Under the pieces are notes generated by a model that worked only from the letters and a program-made list of their open reading frames with translations, searched no databases and was not told where the DNA came from. The position numbers and the translations under genes are program-made. This document shows, piece by piece, positions 40,218 to 49,505 of a stretch of DNA of 51,900 nt; position 1 is the stretch's first letter, and the number at the start of each line of letters is the position of its first letter. Origin of the DNA: Bacillota bacterium (GTDB lineage Bacteria > Bacillota > Clostridia > Peptostreptococcales > Anaerovoracaceae). The DNA lies in assembly GCA_017432725.1 (NCBI GenBank), contig JAFRIQ010000039.1:1-51900 (forward strand), written 5' to 3'.

Positions 40218-41930
40218 TTACTGATCCTCCTTTATCTTTTTGCTGGTCCCGAGTCTTGCGGTTATGAAGTCCATAAGAAGGACCGATCCGAAGGTTATGA
40301 TTATGAGCAGGGTCGCGAAGGCGCAGGCTATACCGTAGGAGCCTTTCTCCGCGAACTCGTTTATCTGTACCGTGATGAGCAGGAACTTGGGCGTTACCAG
40401 GAGTATGACCGCGGAAATAGCGGTTATGCTCCTTACGAAGGATGTGACGAAGCCCGAAAGGAACGAATCCTTTATGAGGGGCAGAGTCACCGTCGTGAAC
40501 ACCTTGAAGCTGTTTGCTCCCATGTCGTAGGCAGATTCCTCGATGGATTTATCTATCTGCCTTAAGGCTGAAATACCCGATCTGGTACCTGTGGGAAGCG
40601 ACCTTACGATGAATACTATGACCAGAATGGTGCCTGTGCCGTAAAGTCCCTGAAGGAAACCGGTATGGAATATGCCGCCTGCGTATCCTCTTATATATCC
40701 TACGCCGAGTACCGTTCCGGGAACCGCCATAGCCAGCATGGATACCAGTTCTATGAAGCCCTTTCCTCTGAATTTCCTCTTTACTACCAGGTAGGATATG
40801 ATCATGGAAAGCAGGGCTGTGATAGGCGCCGAGATGAGGGAGAGCACGAAGGAGTCCTTGAACGCCTTGAAGCCTCTGTACCTTGTGAATATGAGCTTGA
40901 ACCACTTGCCCGTGAGGGGGAAGAACTTGAAGCCCCAGGTCGGGAAGCAGGCTCCGATGGGCACGCATATATACATCAGTATTACGAACATGGCGACCAT
41001 GGAACAGAGTATGGTAAGAGGAAGTCTTACGCTCTTGTCCTCTATGAGGGTCCTGCCTCTCGACGCCTTGCCCGTCAGCGTGGCCGAAGTCTTTGCTTCC
41101 AGATAATATTTCTGAACGGCGAACATGCCCATGGTTATGCACAGGAGCACCACAGCCATGGCTGCGGCTCCGGCTTTGTCATATGCGCCCGTTATCTGCA
41201 GATAAATGGTAGTTGCCAGGGTGTCGTAGGAACCTCCGATGATCATGGGGTTCGCAAAGTCTGCGATACTCTCTATGAACGTAACCAGGAAGGCGTTCCC
41301 GAGTCCCGGCAAAAGAAGGGGCAGCGTGACCGAAGTGAATACCTTCATACGGCTTGCGCCCATATCCCTCGCCGCTTCTTCCAGGGAGGGATCAATATTT
41401 TTGAGAAGACCTTTCAGCATCATGTAGCATACGGGGAAGAAGGTCAGAGTCTGTACGATGACTATGCCCCAGTAGCCGTAAACACTGTTGTCATAAATCT
41501 TCAGAAGAAATCTTGTTATGAGTCCGGCCTTTCCGAAGAGCATGATCATGGAAAGAGACAGGACGAAGGGCGGGGAGACTACGGGCAAAAGTGAAATGGT
41601 CTTGAAAAGACCTCCCGAGAACTTCCCCATTTTTACGTATACTTCCACGTAGGCGAAAAGCAATCCTATCATGGTGGACAATATACCCACCACCATACCT
41701 ATCTTGAGGGTATTGCCTATAGCCGTCTTGAACGTGGCTATTCTGAATATTCTTTGGAATACGGATATTCCGAAACTACCGTCCCCGACAAAACTGTCTA
41801 CAAGGAGTATCGCCAGGGGGTAAAGGATGAACAGAGTAAGAAAAGTGATGAGCAATACGATGGTAGCGACCATTATGGGATCGCCCAGCAGCTTCTTTCT
41901 GTCCAGTGATTTTCCTTGAGAACCGGCCAT
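40218..41930 (-). CDS. ABC importer permease, fused two-domain (FbpB type)
   Basis: 570 residues with about twelve membrane helices, two BPD_transp_1 halves in one chain as in FbpB and related Fe3+ permeases. Both halves have the EAA-loop that contacts the ATPase: SLEEAARDMGASRMKVFTSV (first) and SIEESAYDMGANSFKVFTTV (second). It ends 1 nt before the ATPase gene. AAAGGAG lies upstream. Expression relative to the binding protein is probably lowered by the hairpin at 41957-41995. Confidence 0.93.
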   Translation of the reverse strand: MAGSQGKSLDRKKLLGDPIMVATIVLLITFLTLFILYPLAILLVDSFVGDGSFGISVFQRIFRIATFKTAIGNTLKIGMVVGILSTMIGLLFAYVEVYVKMGKFSGGLFKTISLLPVVSPPFVLSLSMIMLFGKAGLITRFLLKIYDNSVYGYWGIVIVQTLTFFPVCYMMLKGLLKNIDPSLEEAARDMGASRMKVFTSVTLPLLLPGLGNAFLVTFIESIADFANPMIIGGSYDTLATTIYLQITGAYDKAGAAAMAVVLLCITMGMFAVQKYYLEAKTSATLTGKASRGRTLIEDKSVRLPLTILCSMVAMFVILMYICVPIGACFPTWGFKFFPLTGKWFKLIFTRYRGFKAFKDSFVLSLISAPITALLSMIISYLVVKRKFRGKGFIELVSMLAMAVPGTVLGVGYIRGYAGGIFHTGFLQGLYGTGTILVIVFIVRSLPTGTRSGISALRQIDKSIEESAYDMGANSFKVFTTVTLPLIKDSFLSGFVTSFVRSITAISAVILLVTPKFLLITVQINEFAEKGSYGIACAFATLLIIITFGSVLLMDFITARLGTSKKIKEDQ

Positions 41931-41956
41931 AAAAGGCTCCTTTCACTTAGGAGTGA

Positions 41957-41995
41957 TAAAAAACAAGGGGCAGCGGCTTAAAGCCGCCGTCCCTT
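41957..41995 (-). terminator. Attenuator between binding protein and permease
   Basis: GC-rich stem (AAGGG...GCGGCTT / AAGCCGC...CCCTT) followed on the minus strand by GTTTTTTA, right after the binding-protein stop. Such a leaky terminator lets the binding protein be made in excess. Confidence 0.7.
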
Positions 41996-42010
41996 TTCAA
42001 ACGAACGTGA

Positions 42011-43132
42011 TTACTTTGTCTGGAATCTGTTGTCGCCGGTGTCTCCGCCTGCAGCAGCTATAGCATCCATGACTTCCTGGATATATGTCTTGCTGTTCTT
42101 TGCAGCATCTTCGAAATCGTAATCCATTGCAAGGCTCGGATCAAGACCGTAGTCCTTTGCTGCCTGAGGCTGCTCTGCATTGTCGATTACGAGGAACTGA
42201 TAGGAACCGTTCTCCTTTGCCAGGTTGACGCAGTCAGGAGAAAGAGCATATTCTACCCAGAGCTTTGCAGCGTTGGGGTGCTTGCAGCCCTTGAGGATAG
42301 CTGTTGCTCCGATCTCGCATGTCGTTCCGGAAGAAGGAAGAACAAGACCGATGTTCGTATATCCGTTGTCTACGATCTGGAAGATTCCGTCATGAAGGAA
42401 TCCGATACCGATCACGCACTCTGCCGGGCCTACGTTCTTGGAAGGACCGGAACCGGACTTGGTGTAGACTTCGATGTTCTTGTCAAGATCTACGAGGTAC
42501 TTGATACCCTCGTCATGACCGTACTTCTGGATAGCTGTGTTTACGATCAGCTTTGCTGTTCCTGCCGTGTTGTAGTTGGAGGACCAGATAAGACCCTTGT
42601 ATTCGGGCTTTGTCAGATCTGCGAAATCCTTGGGAACTTCGATTCCGAGTCTTGCGACTTCGTCCTTGTTGTAGAAGAATCCCAGCATACCGGTGTAGAT
42701 GCCGTACCACTTTCCGTCAGCCTGTTTATACTTGTCGGAGAGGAGATGGCTTGCGTTCTTTGCCGCATATGCGTCGAGAAGATCTGCGAGTACCATTTCG
42801 TTGTAGGGGTCTGTTGTTCCGCCGAAGGATACATCAGCAGAGGGGTTTCCGTTCTCTTCCTGGACCTTTGCAAGGATCTCGGAAGTGGAAAGTCTCTGAT
42901 GGGATACCTTTACGCCGAAGAGCTGCTCAAAGTTCTCGCATACTGCTGCAAGATATTCTTCTTCGCATCCGCCGTAAACGACGAGTTCGCCTTCGTCACG
43001 TGCTGCCTGGATCAGTTCTGCAAAATCTTCCCAGCCTTCGGGAACGTTTTCAACTTTTGATCCCTTCTTGCCGCATGCTGCAAATGAAAGCACCATAACG
43101 AGAGCAAGAACGATTGCTAATACTTTTTTCAT
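42011..43132 (-). CDS. Substrate-binding lipoprotein (AfuA/FbpA type)
   Basis: 373 residues from the ATG at 43132 (AAGGAAG upstream); a longer frame to 43171 has no signal-like start. Lipoprotein signal MKKVLAIVLALVMVLSFAAC with Cys20. The mature fold shows GELVVYGGCEEEYLAAV, FGVKVSHQRLSTSEILAKVQEE, ADVSFGGTTDPYNEM and a long C-terminal lobe with GATAILKGCKHPNAAKLWVE, typical of Fe3+- and related anion-binding proteins. First gene of the importer operon. Confidence 0.92.
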   Translation of the reverse strand: MKKVLAIVLALVMVLSFAACGKKGSKVENVPEGWEDFAELIQAARDEGELVVYGGCEEEYLAAVCENFEQLFGVKVSHQRLSTSEILAKVQEENGNPSADVSFGGTTDPYNEMVLADLLDAYAAKNASHLLSDKYKQADGKWYGIYTGMLGFFYNKDEVARLGIEVPKDFADLTKPEYKGLIWSSNYNTAGTAKLIVNTAIQKYGHDEGIKYLVDLDKNIEVYTKSGSGPSKNVGPAECVIGIGFLHDGIFQIVDNGYTNIGLVLPSSGTTCEIGATAILKGCKHPNAAKLWVEYALSPDCVNLAKENGSYQFLVIDNAEQPQAAKDYGLDPSLAMDYDFEDAAKNSKTYIQEVMDAIAAAGGDTGDNRFQTK

Positions 43133-43190
43133 AGATAAAACTTCCTTTCCAGCCGGCCGTAAAACGGCCATGGCTATTCAACATATGTAT

Positions 43191-43219
43191 ATTTTATCTC
43201 TTATGTCTTTGGTTTTCAA
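43191..43219 (-). promoter_or_regulatory. Promoter of the ABC importer operon
   Basis: TTGAAA (plus 43214-43219), 17-bp spacer, TAAAAT (plus 43191-43196). The 5' leader also holds a small hairpin GGCCG-TAAAA-CGGCC (43155-43169). No recognised Fur box. Confidence 0.75.
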
Positions 43220-43252
43220 CATATTGGAGAAAAGTAAGAACGTACACCGTGC

Positions 43253-43277
43253 ACAAAAAAAGGGCCCGAAGGCCCTT
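43253..43277 (-). terminator. Terminator of the acs operon
   Basis: Minus-strand AAGGGCC-TTCG-GGCCCTT with T7, just after the corrinoid activator gene. Confidence 0.93.
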
Positions 43278-43295
43278 GGAATTTGTAAGACAATA

Positions 43296-44972
43296 CTATT
43301 CGAACAGCTTGGAATCAGTATGCGGAATGAAGCATGCCGCGGAGAATTCATCCATGTATCCGGGCTCCGTGGAAAGCTCGATATACGTCATATTATGAGC
43401 TATATCGAAGACCTTTTCCGTAGCGTCGTCGGAGATAAGCATGGCGCAGGCGCCGGTGAGCGCCGAGTTTCCTATGTAGCTGTACTTAGAAAGATCAGCC
43501 TTCGGAAGCATGCCTATGAGCATGGCGTTTTCCATATCGATACCGGAACCTATGCCGCCGGCTATGATGATCTTGTCTATATCCTGAACGTTCATATCGA
43601 CGGATTTGAGCATGGTCCTGGTGGCCGAGAATATGGCGCCCTTGGCTCTGATGAAGTTGTCTATATCGGATTCGGAAATGAAGATGTCACGTCCCGTAGC
43701 CGATTCGTCGGCGTAGAAGAGCACGTATTCCTTGTCTCCGTATCCGTCGTCCCTTATACGCTTGTCTTCCCTTATGAACTTGCCCTTTGCGTCAATGGCT
43801 CCGACCTTGTAAAGCTCGGCTATGACGTCGATGAGTCCAGAACCGCACATACCGGCGGGTCTTCCCTTGCTTATGGTAGTCACCAGAGGCATCAGGGTCT
43901 GTTTATGTATCACGCAGGAATCGATGGCGCCTCTCGAGGCTCTCATTCCGCAGGAGATGTCTCCTCCTTCGAAAGCGGGGCCTGCCGAGCATGCGCAGGT
44001 GAGCATATAGTCCTTGTTTCCGAATACCAGCTCTCCGTTGGTTCCAAGGTCTATGAAAAGGGACATTTCTTCCCTGTCCCATAGAAGCGCGGAAAGTACG
44101 CCCGCGGTGATATCTCCGCCCACGTAAGACCCTACGTTGGGAGCGAGTATGACCTTAGCATCGGGATTGACTGGGAACCGAAGTTCCGACGCCTTCATCG
44201 GCTCGTGATCCAGGAATTCCGGTTCGAAAGGCATGAGCCTTATGCTGTCTCCGTTGGCCTTGACAAGGAGGTGCTCCATGGTCGTGTTGCCTGCGATGAC
44301 CATCCTTGTAACGGTCATGGGATCTATATTCGCTGCTTCAAGCTCTTTCTGGATAAGCGGGATAAGAGTCTCTTCCAATACGGCGTGCTGGAGTCTTTCC
44401 CTTCCGCCGGGACGTCCCTGCTGTATGATCCTGTTTATGACGTCTGCTCCGTATCTGATCTGTCCGTTTCCGACCGTACCTCTCGATACGATGGTGCCGG
44501 TCTCAAGGTCGAGTATGGTTACTGCGTTGGTCGTGGTACCTATATCTATAGCTATACCGTAACCCTTCTCTTCGACTCCTCTTTTGAGGTCGTGAGTAAA
44601 GAGCTCGTCGACCATGGCGTTGTATCTCTTGAGTTCTTCCGGAGTCCTGAGAGAGGCTGTGACTATTCCGCTGATGTAATCGGAAGCTGCCGCCGGTACC
44701 CAGAGCATGACGTCTCCTTCAACCGTGGCCTGGCATGCAAGACGCCAGTTATCGTCGTAATCCTCATCGGAAAGTTTGCTGTTGTCCTTGTTGTAGTTCA
44801 CAGATCCGGACATTATGCGCATCTTGCACTTTCCGCATGTTCCGTTTCCTCCGCAGGGCACGTCGATGTTTACGCCCGCCTTCTGCGCTATTTCAAGGAT
44901 ATTTTCTCCGGGCTGCGCGTGATACTTGATATCTCCGCCATCCTCAACTCTGAATATAACGGTATAGAACAT
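43296..44972 (-). CDS. acsV: Corrinoid protein reductive activator (RACo/AcsV, ASKHA family)
   Basis: 558 residues. The N-terminal [2Fe-2S] ferredoxin domain has Cys40, Cys46, Cys49 (CGGNGTCGKC) and Cys80. A linker leads to an actin-like ATPase domain with AIDIGTTTNAVTILD, LFIDLGTNGELVFGN and IIIAGGIGSGIDMENA, ending in ELSTEPGYMDEF. In acetogens this protein uses ATP to re-reduce Co(II) of the corrinoid iron-sulfur protein AcsCD. Start at 44972 after CAGGAGTT; the longer frame to 45020 crosses the upstream terminator stem. Last gene of the acs group. Confidence 0.95.
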   Translation of the reverse strand: MFYTVIFRVEDGGDIKYHAQPGENILEIAQKAGVNIDVPCGGNGTCGKCKMRIMSGSVNYNKDNSKLSDEDYDDNWRLACQATVEGDVMLWVPAAASDYISGIVTASLRTPEELKRYNAMVDELFTHDLKRGVEEKGYGIAIDIGTTTNAVTILDLETGTIVSRGTVGNGQIRYGADVINRIIQQGRPGGRERLQHAVLEETLIPLIQKELEAANIDPMTVTRMVIAGNTTMEHLLVKANGDSIRLMPFEPEFLDHEPMKASELRFPVNPDAKVILAPNVGSYVGGDITAGVLSALLWDREEMSLFIDLGTNGELVFGNKDYMLTCACSAGPAFEGGDISCGMRASRGAIDSCVIHKQTLMPLVTTISKGRPAGMCGSGLIDVIAELYKVGAIDAKGKFIREDKRIRDDGYGDKEYVLFYADESATGRDIFISESDIDNFIRAKGAIFSATRTMLKSVDMNVQDIDKIIIAGGIGSGIDMENAMLIGMLPKADLSKYSYIGNSALTGACAMLISDDATEKVFDIAHNMTYIELSTEPGYMDEFSAACFIPHTDSKLFE

Positions 44973-44991
44973 AAATAACTCCTGATAAATG

Positions 44992-45028
44992 AAAAAATAA
45001 TCCGCGGGACAAAATCCCACGGATTATT
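44992..45028 (-). terminator. Terminator/attenuator between acsB and acsV
   Basis: AATAATCCG (44996-45004) / CGGATTATT (45020-45028) with inner GGGA/TCCC and T6 on the minus strand. It would reduce acsV relative to acsB, fitting a catalytic activator. Confidence 0.85.
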
Positions 45029-45096
45029 CTATACTTATTTACTCGTGTTAGGCAATTGTCAATTTCAAGCAATAAAGACTTTGAAATTGTCACTTC

Positions 45097-47238
45097 CTAC
45101 ATAAGAGGCTCGAGATTCAGTACTGGGTGACCCTTTTCCTGGAGGAAGGACATGAGAGCGTCAGCATCTTCTGCGATGGTCTCGTCAGCTATCATATCTG
45201 TGTAGTTGTCGATTCCCAGAACTTCCTTTGCGGTCTTGTTGAGTCTCTCGGCTACGTCGTCCTTGAGTTCCTTAGGCATCCAGACGATCCTTGCGATACC
45301 GCCTTCAGCATATGCGAACTTCTTGGAGGAGATGAAGTGTCTGCCGTGACCCATGAAGCCTGGTGTCTGCTCTCCGCCGCCTGTCATGGAAGCGAGTTCG
45401 CCGAAGGTCATACCTGTAGGCGTCATGCCCTTGTACTCTCTGTTGACGACTACCAGTCCGTTGGACATGGGCTCGATACCGGAAATGCACTCGAAGCATC
45501 CGCAGGATGTCATCGGGTCTTCCATGATGGAGTAAAGGGTTACCTGGTTGACTGCTCCGTGAGTAGCTTCGCCTATAGCTTCGTTAACTGTCTCGTAAGC
45601 GCCTGTTCTCTCGTTGGTGCATCTTTCCTTCTTGATCGGCTGGTTCGGGCCTGTGGGTTTGAGCTGATATCCTGCCTTTGCATCGAGCCAGGAAACTGCT
45701 CCGCAGAGACCGAGTCTTTCAGGAGTTACTATGCAGGCGTGGGAAGGAGCAAAACTCTGGCAGAGTATGCAGGTGTAGAACGTGTCTACGCTCTCGTCTG
45801 TCAGTGATGCGAGCCTGTCGTCTCTTGCATCGTAAATAGGCATTGCAACTTCTTCGAGGAACTTTTCTACCTTTTCCTTGTCGGTGATGAACGTGACTTC
45901 GCACTTGTCGACTACTTCGCCGAATTCATCCATGATCATGCTGTAGAGAACTTCGCCCAGATCCTTGAGTCTTAAGCCCTTTCCGAAGGTATCCTTGGAA
46001 ATACGGATCCTGAACAGGTTCCTCTGACCGGTATGATACATACCCTCGATATAGTTGAACCAGGAGTGGATCCTTCTCTCTATTACGGATTCGAAGTCAG
46101 GCTGCATCTTTGCGCCATATACTTTGATGGTGGTCGCAAGAGGCATTCTGACGAGTTCTGTTGCGTTCTCCGGTACGTCCGATCCGTCGATGGAGATCTT
46201 GTGATCTTCGATCGCGTGAGGATCCTCTACCATTCTGAGAAGCTCGCAGGTCGGGTTGTGATCGGAATCGAACTCTACATAGCAGTCGTTCTTTCTGATG
46301 ATCTCGCCTTCGAATGCAGCTGCGAAGCCTACGGGCAGCTGTACAGCTTTTGCTTTTACTTTGATGTTTCTGAGAGCAAGGGATCTCTCCACTGTTTCCT
46401 TGTGGTCGACTACGCTTTCAAGAGCGCCCGGTACCTGGTTCTCGCCCAGATCGATGTCGACTACTACAGGGAATCCCAGAGCGATGGCGCCTGCGCCTGC
46501 GGATACGACTACGTTGTCGATAGCTCCGAAGGTGTTGACGAATGCCGGAACACGGTTCTTGGTGTACTCGAGGAGTCCGCCCAGGTTGCCCGGTTCGAGG
46601 TTTCCGAAGATAAGAGCCGCTCTTACTGCGACTGTTACTACGTGGATAACTGAAGTCACGTCATGTCCCAGAGGAATGACACGGTACTCAAGACCCATCT
46701 TGACTCCGCTTTCGGCTACCTGCTCGATAACGTCGCCTACCATGAAGGTCATGAGGCCTTTATCCTGATATTCTCTGACAACGTCAGCAACGTCAGCGGG
46801 GTTGTCAGCTTTTCCGAGGACTACGGCTACGCCCGGGATATCTCCCGTTACGAGGGGAACACCCAGAGATCTGATGATGGGATCGGGTACGAAGCCGATG
46901 CCGCTTTCGTTTGCATAGGGATCTTCGTTCTCAACGTATTTGAGAGCTTCGAGGATCTCTGCGCCTACTGCCGTGGCAAGGCCTGCGTTGAGAGCCTGTC
47001 CCAGATCTTCCTGATTGGTTATAAGTGATTTGAGAACTCCTACGCATGCGGGAAGGTCTCCAAGTTTCTCGACCTTTACGCCCGTTGCTGCATAGATCGT
47101 AGGAAGATAGTATGCCGTTCCGGGCATCTTGACTTCCTTGTCCGCGCCGTACTTTTCTATAGCGGCGTTGACTGCTCCTTCGGTGAGTCCTGCTACTGCA
47201 TTGGATCCGCCGTAGATAAGATCGGTTAATACACTCAT
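45097..47238 (-). CDS. acsB: Acetyl-CoA synthase (CODH/ACS alpha subunit)
   Basis: Joins CO, a methyl group from AcsCD and CoA into acetyl-CoA. 713 residues, full length for the bacterial enzyme, including the N-terminal domain that docks to CO dehydrogenase (TAYYLPTIYAATG). A-cluster ligands are present: Cys490, Cys493, Cys502 and Cys512 (CILC-x8-C-x9-C) for the cubane, and the Cys579-Gly-Cys581 motif with the proximal-nickel bridge. GGCGG lies upstream of the ATG. It is preceded by a terminator that follows acsE, so it may be partly uncoupled from acsDCE. Confidence 0.97.
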   Translation of the reverse strand: MSVLTDLIYGGSNAVAGLTEGAVNAAIEKYGADKEVKMPGTAYYLPTIYAATGVKVEKLGDLPACVGVLKSLITNQEDLGQALNAGLATAVGAEILEALKYVENEDPYANESGIGFVPDPIIRSLGVPLVTGDIPGVAVVLGKADNPADVADVVREYQDKGLMTFMVGDVIEQVAESGVKMGLEYRVIPLGHDVTSVIHVVTVAVRAALIFGNLEPGNLGGLLEYTKNRVPAFVNTFGAIDNVVVSAGAGAIALGFPVVVDIDLGENQVPGALESVVDHKETVERSLALRNIKVKAKAVQLPVGFAAAFEGEIIRKNDCYVEFDSDHNPTCELLRMVEDPHAIEDHKISIDGSDVPENATELVRMPLATTIKVYGAKMQPDFESVIERRIHSWFNYIEGMYHTGQRNLFRIRISKDTFGKGLRLKDLGEVLYSMIMDEFGEVVDKCEVTFITDKEKVEKFLEEVAMPIYDARDDRLASLTDESVDTFYTCILCQSFAPSHACIVTPERLGLCGAVSWLDAKAGYQLKPTGPNQPIKKERCTNERTGAYETVNEAIGEATHGAVNQVTLYSIMEDPMTSCGCFECISGIEPMSNGLVVVNREYKGMTPTGMTFGELASMTGGGEQTPGFMGHGRHFISSKKFAYAEGGIARIVWMPKELKDDVAERLNKTAKEVLGIDNYTDMIADETIAEDADALMSFLQEKGHPVLNLEPLM

Positions 47239-47292
47239 GATAAATTACCGCCTTTCATAACTGTATATCCCCCACAGGGGATGAAAATCCTC

Positions 47293-47330
47293 AAAAAAAC
47301 GGGCTTGCCGGTAAAACCGGCAAAAGCCCG
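47293..47330 (-). terminator. Terminator/attenuator between acsE and acsB
   Basis: Minus-strand CGGGCTTTTGCCGG / CCGGCAAGCCCG with a small bulge and T7. A second small hairpin ATCCCC/GGGGAT (about 47266-47281) follows in the acsB leader. Partial termination would set acsB level below acsDCE. Confidence 0.85.
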
Positions 47331-47343
47331 CATCATAACATAA

Positions 47344-48129
47344 TTAGAGTTCGAGATAGGAGTCAGCGTACATCATCTCGTTCTTGATGATGTCAGCAGT
47401 CTTGATGGTCTCCATGAGTCTCTTGTCACAAGGATTGACTATAGCAGAGGTGAGTCCGTTGTACATAGCCATAGCTACTGTAACGCTGTCCATGATAGGA
47501 CGGAGTTCGTTGGGTGCCATGTTTGATACGTTGGAAAGTCCGCCTGTTGAATTGAATCCCATATCGGAAAGCTGCTTGATGAAATCGAGAACGTCCATCT
47601 GCTTGTCCTGGTTTCCTTTGATAACGAGGAACAGAGGATCGAACCAGAGGTCGGAAGGATCCATACCAAGTTCCATGCCCTTTTCGAGCATGATCTGGCA
47701 GTATTCCATACGCTCGTCGTTGTTGGACGGGATACCCTGCTGTGCGCAGAGTGCGATGCAGATAGCGTCGTTGGCAGCTGCAACGTCGATACGGTTCAGT
47801 CTGTCTGCAGCATCAGCTGAGTTGACTATCGGCTTTCCGTTCGTTCTGTTGTATACAGAGATACCGGCTTCGATAGCCTTCAGGTTGGACGTGTCGAGGC
47901 AGAGAGGAATGTTGTTGCATTCGCTCTGGATGAGCTGTACTGCCCACTTCATGAGCTCTTCGCCGTTCTTTTCCGCAGGACCGATGTTGACGTCAAGATA
48001 GGTTGCGCCGCAAGCGATCTGCTCTTTTGCTCTCTTGAGTATCGGTTCCGGGTTCATTTCTTCCATAGCCTTTTTGATGGTCGGAGAAATGCAGTGAATT
48101 CTTTCACCGATTGTGATAAATCTTGCCAT
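47344..48129 (-). CDS. acsE: Methyltetrahydrofolate:corrinoid iron-sulfur protein methyltransferase
   Basis: Moves the methyl group of CH3-THF to the cobalt of AcsCD. 261 residues, typical of AcsE/MeTr. TIM-barrel pterin-binding fold: ITIGERIHCISPTIKKAM, YLDVNIGPAEKNGEELMKW, PLCLDTSNLKAIEAG and GFNSTGGLSNVSNM carry the conserved folate-contacting Asp and Asn. AAGGAGG upstream. It follows acsC by 31 nt in the operon. Confidence 0.96.
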   Translation of the reverse strand: MARFITIGERIHCISPTIKKAMEEMNPEPILKRAKEQIACGATYLDVNIGPAEKNGEELMKWAVQLIQSECNNIPLCLDTSNLKAIEAGISVYNRTNGKPIVNSADAADRLNRIDVAAANDAICIALCAQQGIPSNNDERMEYCQIMLEKGMELGMDPSDLWFDPLFLVIKGNQDKQMDVLDFIKQLSDMGFNSTGGLSNVSNMAPNELRPIMDSVTVAMAMYNGLTSAIVNPCDKRLMETIKTADIIKNEMMYADSYLEL

Positions 48130-48160
48130 AGTGGCCTCCTTATATTATGAAAATTTTACT

Positions 48161-49486
48161 TTAAAGGTCCTTCATGAACTTGACGAGTCCGGAAGCTTCG
48201 TTCGGAGAGATCTTGATATCCCAGCCGGGGAGCTTCTCCTCGAGTTCGCCCTTGAGCACGGCTACCTTACCGGGGATGATAAGAGTTCTGCTCTTGATCT
48301 TTCCTTCGATATCCTGCTCCTTGAGGAACTTGTCGATGGAACCTGCAGAGAACTTACCTGCAGCCCAGGACGTAAGTACGGAATATCCGCCGCCGTCGGA
48401 GATGAGGAGGTTGACAGGCACGCCGCTGCGCTCCAGCTCACCGGATACCAGGAAGTATGTGAGAGCGAAGTCTGTGGTGACTGCGCAGGGAGCGTTCTCG
48501 TCTGCTCCGTTGAGCGGATAGATGCCCGGTTCCACTCTCATAGGCTTCTGAGGATCTGTGAAGATGTTCTGTCTCAGGCCGTAGAGCGGAAGTGCTGTTG
48601 CATATGTCATTTCTTCCATTACGATGATGGAAGCATATTTAAGAACGAATATAGAAGCGAGAGCTACTTGAGTGTGGAGATCTCCCTTTGCAAGTGCTGC
48701 GACGTTGACAATGGAGGGATATCCGAAGGTTCTGTCCTGATTCTTCAGAGCAGCGCGTCTTACCTGAACTGCGTTGGAAAGAGTTTCCTTTGCATCGGCG
48801 CCTGTTACGTCGAGTACCAGGTTCTTGTTTCCTGCTGCTTCGAGAGCTGCAACTGTGTCATAGAGAGCGTCGAGGTCCGGTGCGCTTACGCCGAGGACTA
48901 CTCCGCACTTGGTTGCGAGTTCGCACATTGCCTGCCAGTTCTCAGGAGTTGCTCCGTTGAGGATGGGCTTTTCTGCTGCTGCAAGCTCGAGAGCTGCTGC
49001 AGCTGCGTCAGCATCCTTGCAGTTGAGGACGAGGAGTCTGCCTTTTCCGAGTGCCTTCTTGACCAGCTCGAGATATGCATCCTTGTCGCCTTTGTACGTA
49101 AGGTAGAATACTTCCACGTATTCTCTTTCGCCTATACGCTCATAATCGATAGCAGCTGCCTTGTCCAGTTTGTCTGCGGGGCAGTCTGTGCATGCGCATA
49201 CGCCGAAGAGAGGTCTCTGTACGAATGTTGCTTCATGTCTGTAAAGCACTGTTTCTCCGCCGAGTGTGTGCTCGCAGTCTCCTACTCCGACCTTTATGGT
49301 CTTCATAGGAGGTGCTGTTGCCTCGGAGAGCTGTGCTATTGCTTCATCGCTCATATAGGGGCAGGCTGAGATGTCTGCTGCGCCCTGAGCGACCTTCATT
49401 GCGAATGCCATGCAGGTCGGGCTGCCGCATTCTTTACAATTCTTTTTAGGTGTGAGTTTAAAGATGTCAATTCCTTTAAGTGCCAT
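48161..49486 (-). CDS. acsC: Corrinoid iron-sulfur protein large subunit
   Basis: 441 residues. The N-terminal [4Fe-4S] domain has Cys17, Cys20, Cys25 and Cys42 (CKECGSPTC then ISAC), followed by a TIM barrel and a C-terminal B12-binding part (LLISDGGGYSVLTSWAAGKF). It receives the methyl from AcsE and passes it to AcsB; the cluster is the route for reactivation electrons. AAAGGAGG precedes the ATG. Lies 19 nt after acsD. Confidence 0.96.
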   Translation of the reverse strand: MALKGIDIFKLTPKKNCKECGSPTCMAFAMKVAQGAADISACPYMSDEAIAQLSEATAPPMKTIKVGVGDCEHTLGGETVLYRHEATFVQRPLFGVCACTDCPADKLDKAAAIDYERIGEREYVEVFYLTYKGDKDAYLELVKKALGKGRLLVLNCKDADAAAAALELAAAEKPILNGATPENWQAMCELATKCGVVLGVSAPDLDALYDTVAALEAAGNKNLVLDVTGADAKETLSNAVQVRRAALKNQDRTFGYPSIVNVAALAKGDLHTQVALASIFVLKYASIIVMEEMTYATALPLYGLRQNIFTDPQKPMRVEPGIYPLNGADENAPCAVTTDFALTYFLVSGELERSGVPVNLLISDGGGYSVLTSWAAGKFSAGSIDKFLKEQDIEGKIKSRTLIIPGKVAVLKGELEEKLPGWDIKISPNEASGLVKFMKDL

Positions 49487-49505
49487 TGTAAACGAGCCTC
49501 CTTTC

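Noticed and set aside
40665..41594. 309-codon plus-strand frame inside the permease gene
   Set aside because: Antisense shadow of a permease with clear membrane helices and EAA loops; its own product is low-complexity in charged residues and unlike any family.
45127..46653. Long plus-strand frames opposite acsB
   Set aside because: Shadows of acsB, whose A-cluster motifs fix the true strand.
48113..49369. 418-codon plus-strand frame opposite acsC
   Set aside because: Cys/Ser-rich shadow product caused by the codon bias of acsC; no start signals.
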